From: Mycobacterium seoulense
GTDB taxonomy: Bacteria; Actinomycetota; Actinomycetes; Mycobacteriales; Mycobacteriaceae
Direction: 5' to 3'
DNA: 64,000 bases
Assembly (NCBI RefSeq): GCF_010731595.1
Contig: NZ_AP022582.1
Location: forward strand, 5,022,001 to 5,086,000
The notes below the pieces were generated by a model that saw only the letters and a program-made list of their open reading frames with translations, was not told where the DNA came from and made no database searches. Positions 60,537 to 64,000 of this stretch are shown here, piece by piece. The position numbers and the translations under genes are program-made. Position 1 is the first letter of the stretch, and each line of letters begins with the position of its first letter.

Positions 60537-61730
60537 CTAGCGGCTCCTCATGGCGCGGGTCAACTGGCCGCCGAGCAGCACCACCGCGAACACGCCACCG
60601 GAGATCCCCGAAATAAGCAGTGGCAGTTGACCTTTCGAGCCCCATAGCAAGCCCGCCCACAACCCCGCGACCAGGACGGCAAAACCGATCGCGCCCTGGA
60701 ACACGCCCTGCGCACTGGCCTGGTGTTCCTGATCGACGAGCCCGGAAATCCACGCCTTGCCGACGCCGTCGGTGCACCCGGTGAACAACCCATAGGCGCC
60801 GATCAGCAGCCAGGCGGTCACGACGTCGGTGGTCAGTCCCAGCCCGATGTAACCAACCGCGAAGAAGGTCAGTCCGAGGCCGAACAAGGCGGGGCGGCCG
60901 ACGCGGTCGGCCAGCGATCCGGCCGGGTAGCTGGCCAGGGCATACACCGCGTTGTACCCGACGTACGCCAGGATCACCTCCGCCACCGAGAAGCCGATCT
61001 CGTTGAGCCGCAACAGCAACAGGGCGTCGGGGAAATTCACCACACTGAAGACCACCAGGAGTACGGTCACCCGCCAGTACGGCCGCGGCAACGAGCGCAC
61101 GCCGGACCACATCGACGGCCGCTGCGCTCGCGGGGCACCACGGGCCCGCTCGCGCACCAGAAAGACGAGCGCCACGGACAGCACAGCGGGCACGATGGCG
61201 ATATACAGCAGCGGGGCGATTCGGTGGTCCAGCAGCTCATAGCCGACCAATCCGAGCAACGGACCGGCGACGGCCCCCAGGGTGTCCATCGCGCGGTGGA
61301 AGCCGAAAACCCGCCCGCGCAGCGCTTCGTCCACGTCGTCGACGAGCAGTGCGTCCCGCGGTGCGCCGCGAACCCCCTTGCCGAGCCGGTCGACGACGCG
61401 ACCCGCCAGCACACCGGGCCAGGCCGCCGCCACCGCGATGATGACCTTCCCGAGCGCGGCCATCCCGTAGCCGCCGGCGATCAACGGGCGGCGCTGGAAC
61501 CTGTCGGCGAGCGGGCCCGCGGCGAGTTTCGTCAGCGACGCCGCACCCTCGGCGGCGCCCTCGACGGCTCCCACCACCGACGGGGGCGCGCCCAACACGG
61601 CCGTCAGGTAGATCGGCAACAGCGGATACAGCAGCTCACTGGCGGTGTCCTGCAGGAACGAGACCCCGGAGAGCACCCGAACGTTGCGGGTGAGCCAGCG
61701 GGGGCCCGAGTCGGTTTCAGTCTTGGGCAC
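60537..61730 (-). CDS. Major facilitator superfamily transporter
   Basis: A 397-residue membrane protein with twelve hydrophobic helices in two halves. The helix 2-3 loop reads GPLADRFQRRPLIAGG (the GxLaDrxGrr MFS motif), and the second half repeats it as GSLADRVGRPALFG. The loop RVVDRLGKGVRGAPRDALLVDDV between helices 4 and 5 places it in an actinobacterial MFS group. GTG 61730 overlaps the preceding NYN-domain gene by 14 bases. Substrate unknown. Confidence 0.85.
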   Translation of the reverse strand: MPKTETDSGPRWLTRNVRVLSGVSFLQDTASELLYPLLPIYLTAVLGAPPSVVGAVEGAAEGAASLTKLAAGPLADRFQRRPLIAGGYGMAALGKVIIAVAAAWPGVLAGRVVDRLGKGVRGAPRDALLVDDVDEALRGRVFGFHRAMDTLGAVAGPLLGLVGYELLDHRIAPLLYIAIVPAVLSVALVFLVRERARGAPRAQRPSMWSGVRSLPRPYWRVTVLLVVFSVVNFPDALLLLRLNEIGFSVAEVILAYVGYNAVYALASYPAGSLADRVGRPALFGLGLTFFAVGYIGLGLTTDVVTAWLLIGAYGLFTGCTDGVGKAWISGLVDQEHQASAQGVFQGAIGFAVLVAGLWAGLLWGSKGQLPLLISGISGGVFAVVLLGGQLTRAMRSR

Positions 61731-62616
61731 GAGGCCGCACCATCCGGGTCGTCGACGTCTCGTCCAACTCGACCACATCGGAACGCGAACGCAGGAAATC
61801 GCTGAATGACCGGAATCCCAAGGACCTTTCGCTGAACGACGGGTCCATCCGCTTCATCTGTGCCTTCACCGCGGAGTTGTGCAGCCAGTCGACGTCGTCC
61901 TTCTCCAGGCCGATCTGCAGCGCGCGCGTCAGCAGCGCCGTGGCGGCGGCCTGCGGATCGGGCGGCTCCGGTTCCTCGGGCTGCGCCGTCTTGGCGCGCC
62001 CGGCAGGTCGCTTCGGACGCTTCGCCTCGTCGCCGGTGTCGGGGACCGCGGGCCCCGGTTCGAGAGCCGGCACGCCCGGCAGCGAGTCGTAGATGACGAA
62101 CTCGTCGCAGGCCGCCGCCAGCGCCCGGCTCGACGCACCGGCCACCCCGATGCCCACCACGTACCGGCCCAGCCGCTTGCAACGCTGCGCCAGCGGGATG
62201 TAGTCGGAGTCGCCGGCCACGATCACCACGTGGGTGAGATCGGGCAGCCGGAACATGTCCTCGACCGCGTCGACGGCCAGCCGGATATCGGCGCCGTTCT
62301 TGCCGTAGGCCGCCGCGGGGAACAACTGCACCAGGTCCACCGCGCGGGCGACCAGCTGCCCGCGGTACCCGGCGTTGATATCGGCCGACCAGTCCGCGTA
62401 GGCGCGGGTGAGCACCAGGGTGCCGAACGACGACGCGAAGTCGAGGATCGCGCCGACGTCGACGGTGGCCCGATCCAGCCGCTCGGCGTACTGCTCGAGC
62501 CCCTTGGCCTTGTCCCGCTGGAACGAGCTGCGGCCATGTACCTGGTCATATCGTGAAATCACGATGTTGTCGAAGTCGAGGTAGACGGCCACGCGGGCCG
62601 CGACGGGTTCCGTCAT
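61717..62616 (-). CDS. NYN-domain (PIN-like) RNase with LOTUS/OST-HTH tail
   Basis: A 299-residue protein. Residues 8-180 are an NYN domain: VAVYLDFDNIVIS with the first acidic site, ADIRLAVDAVEDMF, and VVIVAGDSDYIPLAQRCKRLG with the second acidic pair, which are the metal-binding Asp residues of PIN-like nucleases. A basic, Pro-rich linker (180-225) leads to a LOTUS-like module at about 225-290 (SAVKAQMKRMDPSFSERSLGFRSFSDFLR), which binds RNA in other proteins. The family includes LabA/DUF88. It is upstream of, and overlaps, the MFS gene. Confidence 0.85.
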   Translation of the reverse strand: MTEPVAARVAVYLDFDNIVISRYDQVHGRSSFQRDKAKGLEQYAERLDRATVDVGAILDFASSFGTLVLTRAYADWSADINAGYRGQLVARAVDLVQLFPAAAYGKNGADIRLAVDAVEDMFRLPDLTHVVIVAGDSDYIPLAQRCKRLGRYVVGIGVAGASSRALAAACDEFVIYDSLPGVPALEPGPAVPDTGDEAKRPKRPAGRAKTAQPEEPEPPDPQAAATALLTRALQIGLEKDDVDWLHNSAVKAQMKRMDPSFSERSLGFRSFSDFLRSRSDVVELDETSTTRMVRPRAQD

Positions 62617-62726
62617 GGGCTAAATCATCGCTGAGGCGTCCGGCACTGTGGCGGTCGGAAGCGTTTTCCGTCACGATTCGGCCCGCCGGGGCCCTAAACA
62701 GCAGCCAGATCGGGTACACCAGGGCA

Positions 62727-63611
62727 ATGAACGAGTTGAAGTTCCTCGAGTTGCACGGCGATCGGGTCGCCTACCGCGACGAGGGCGACGGCGAGGTGCT
62801 GCTGCTCATCCACGGCATGGCGGGCAGTTCGGAGACGTGGCGGTCGGTGATCCCGCCGCTGTCGAAGAAATTCCGGGTCATCGCCCCGGACCTGCTCGGC
62901 CACGGCGAATCGGCGAAACCCCGCACCGACTACTCGCTGGGCGCCTTCGCGGTCTGGCTGCGCGACCTGCTCGACGAACTCGGCGTCAGCCAGGCCACCC
63001 TGGTGGGTCAATCCCTCGGCGGGGGCGTCGCGATGCAGTTCGTCTATCAGCACCCCGACTACGCCAAGCGGTTGATCCTGATCAGCAGCGGCGGCCTGGG
63101 CCCCGACGTGGGTTGGGTGCTGCGGCTGCTCTCGGCGCCCGGGGCGGAGCTGGTATTGCCGATCATCGCGCCCAAGCCCGTGCTGTCGGTCGGCAACAAG
63201 CTGAGGTCGTGGTTGAGGGGCGCGGGCATCCACTCGCCGCGCGGGGCCGAGATATGGAGCGCCTACTCGTCGCTGTCGGACGGCGAGACGCGCCAGTCGT
63301 TTCTTCGGACGCTGCGATCGGTGGTCGACTACCGCGGGCAGGCCGTCAGCGCGCTCACCAGGCTGCGGCTGCGCGAGGACCTCCCGGTGATGGCGATCTG
63401 GGGGGAGCGCGACGGCATCATTCCCGTCGATCACGCGTACGCCGCGCACGAGGCCCGCACCGACGCGAGGCTGGAAATCCTTCCCGACGTCGGCCACTTC
63501 GCACAGGTGGAGGCGCCGAACCAGGTGGTGGAGCTGATCGAGGATTTCATCGCGAACAGCGACCGCCACGAAACGGCGACCACCGAGCTGCGCCTGGAAT
63601 CCGAGGCGTAG
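62727..63611 (+). CDS. Alpha/beta hydrolase (Rv2715-like group)
   Basis: A 294-residue hydrolase with oxyanion motif LIHGMAGSSETW, APDLLGHGESAKP, nucleophile elbow LVGQSLGGGVAMQF with Ser, acidic residue in IWGERDGIIP and His in LPDVGHFAQVEAP. It resembles Rv2715. ATG 62727 was chosen because it opens at the LELHGDRVAYRDEG strand. It is divergent from the NYN gene and may share its 110-base promoter region. Substrate unknown. Confidence 0.87.
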   Translation: MNELKFLELHGDRVAYRDEGDGEVLLLIHGMAGSSETWRSVIPPLSKKFRVIAPDLLGHGESAKPRTDYSLGAFAVWLRDLLDELGVSQATLVGQSLGGGVAMQFVYQHPDYAKRLILISSGGLGPDVGWVLRLLSAPGAELVLPIIAPKPVLSVGNKLRSWLRGAGIHSPRGAEIWSAYSSLSDGETRQSFLRTLRSVVDYRGQAVSALTRLRLREDLPVMAIWGERDGIIPVDHAYAAHEARTDARLEILPDVGHFAQVEAPNQVVELIEDFIANSDRHETATTELRLESEA

Positions 63612-63645
63612 CTTCCTCGCGCAAGCCGGTCGTAAGATTGCGGCG

Positions 63646-64000
63646 ATGCGCAAAGCCGCGCGTACGGCGCTTCCGCCGGGGCCCCGGCTGCCCCGGGCGA
63701 TACAGGCCGCGGTCATGCTGCACCGGGGGTCGCACTTCGTCGCCGCCTGCCGGCGTCGTTACGGGAACGTGTTCACGCTGCGCGTCGCGGGCATGGGCAC
63801 GCTGGTGTATCTGGCCGACCCGTCCGATATCAAGACGGTGTTCGCCGGCGACCCGCACGTCTTCCATGCCGGCGAAGCGAATTCGATGCTGAGCGGGTTG
63901 CTGGGCGACACCTCTCTTCTGGTGATCGACGAAGACGTCCACCGGGATCGACGCCGCCTGATGCTGCCGCCGTTCCATCGCGACGCCGTCGCGCGCCAAG
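63646..64000 (+). CDS. cyp135B1: Cytochrome P450, CYP135B1-like (3' part outside window)
   Basis: The gene runs off the right edge after 118 codons. The amino end, ALPPGPRLPRAIQAAVMLHRG, then RRYGNVFTLRVAG and FHAGEANSMLSGLLGDTSLL, and DEDVHRDRRRLMLPPFHRDAVARQ (C-helix WxxxR-type region), matches what I remember of CYP135B1 (Rv0568). That places it as the next backbone gene after tRNA-Tyr (Rv0567 is missing here). Start is ATG 63646. The haem-binding part is not visible. The exact CYP name needs the full sequence. Confidence 0.75.
   Translation, partial: MRKAARTALPPGPRLPRAIQAAVMLHRGSHFVAACRRRYGNVFTLRVAGMGTLVYLADPSDIKTVFAGDPHVFHAGEANSMLSGLLGDTSLLVIDEDVHRDRRRLMLPPFHRDAVARQ

Noticed and set aside
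37883..63640. Integrative element with tRNA-Tyr as attachment site
   Set aside because: No integrase, excisionase or second copy of the tRNA 3' end was found by eye, so only an accessory block is claimed.
1..64000. CRISPR array, rRNA or complete insertion sequence
   Set aside because: No regularly spaced direct repeats, rRNA sequence, transposase motifs or paired terminal repeats were seen.

Overview
The window is a stretch of high-GC actinobacterial chromosome from a slow-growing Mycobacterium, most like the M. avium complex. The reasons are the GTG/TTG-rich start codons, the PE/PPE pair, the dense lipid and redox gene content, and a backbone gene order that follows, from my memory of it, M. 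tuberculosis H37Rv Rv0541c to Rv0568. The species cannot be fixed by eye.

Backbone (about 1-16750 and 26044-37966). This is the menaquinone neighbourhood: menE, two small genes, pitA, a glyoxalase-fold protein, an SDR, menB, fadD8, an amidohydrolase, then the overlapping run menC-bpoC-menD-Rv0556-like, and the mannosyltransferase mgtA. After an insertion it resumes with menG (ubiE), a DUF732 protein, menJ, grcC1, htpX, gpsA, a flavin monooxygenase, the YajQ-family gene and tRNA-Tyr. MenD, MenC, MenE, MenB and MenG make and methylate the naphthoquinone head, GrcC1-type synthases supply the prenyl tail, and MenJ saturates one isoprene unit of it.

Accessory modules sit between backbone genes. 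(a) 6235-8261: a Ddn-like F420 protein directly upstream of menB, an aldo/keto reductase, and a divergent TetR gene with two identical operator palindromes. (b) 16971-25988: an FHA regulator, an ECF sigma factor with a zinc-finger tail, the wreck of an NHLM-type peptide exporter, a Baeyer-Villiger-type monooxygenase fused to an esterase, a P450 tail remnant, a cyclase/ATPase regulator and an SDR. (c) 30440-32472: an orphan HicB with duplicated operators, and a SulP transporter. (d) 34271-35742: a PE/PPE-SVP pair.

The largest accessory block, about 25.7 kb, lies between tRNA-Tyr and a cyp135B1-like gene that runs off the right edge. Its left part holds a transporter, an SDR, a lipid-kinase-like gene and a four-gene operon (41357-47553). 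The operon encodes a fatty acyl-AMP ligase-ACP-reductase megaenzyme, a ferritin-like di-iron protein, an Asp-nucleophile alpha/beta hydrolase and a phthalate-dioxygenase-type reductase. This looks like a self-contained lipid pathway and is the best candidate here for an undescribed system. Its middle part (47579-57538) is a metal and redox-stress island: a CDF transporter, a two-component system, small exported proteins, a 38-residue metallothionein, two TACCC-N5-GGGTA copper-type boxes, a DUF523 protein, a tandem rubrerythrin lipoprotein and a P2-type ATPase. Its right part has a lipoprotein, a P450, an MFS transporter, an NYN-domain protein and an alpha/beta hydrolase.

All calls come from reading the sequence. 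Comparisons with H37Rv are from memory, and no database search was run.
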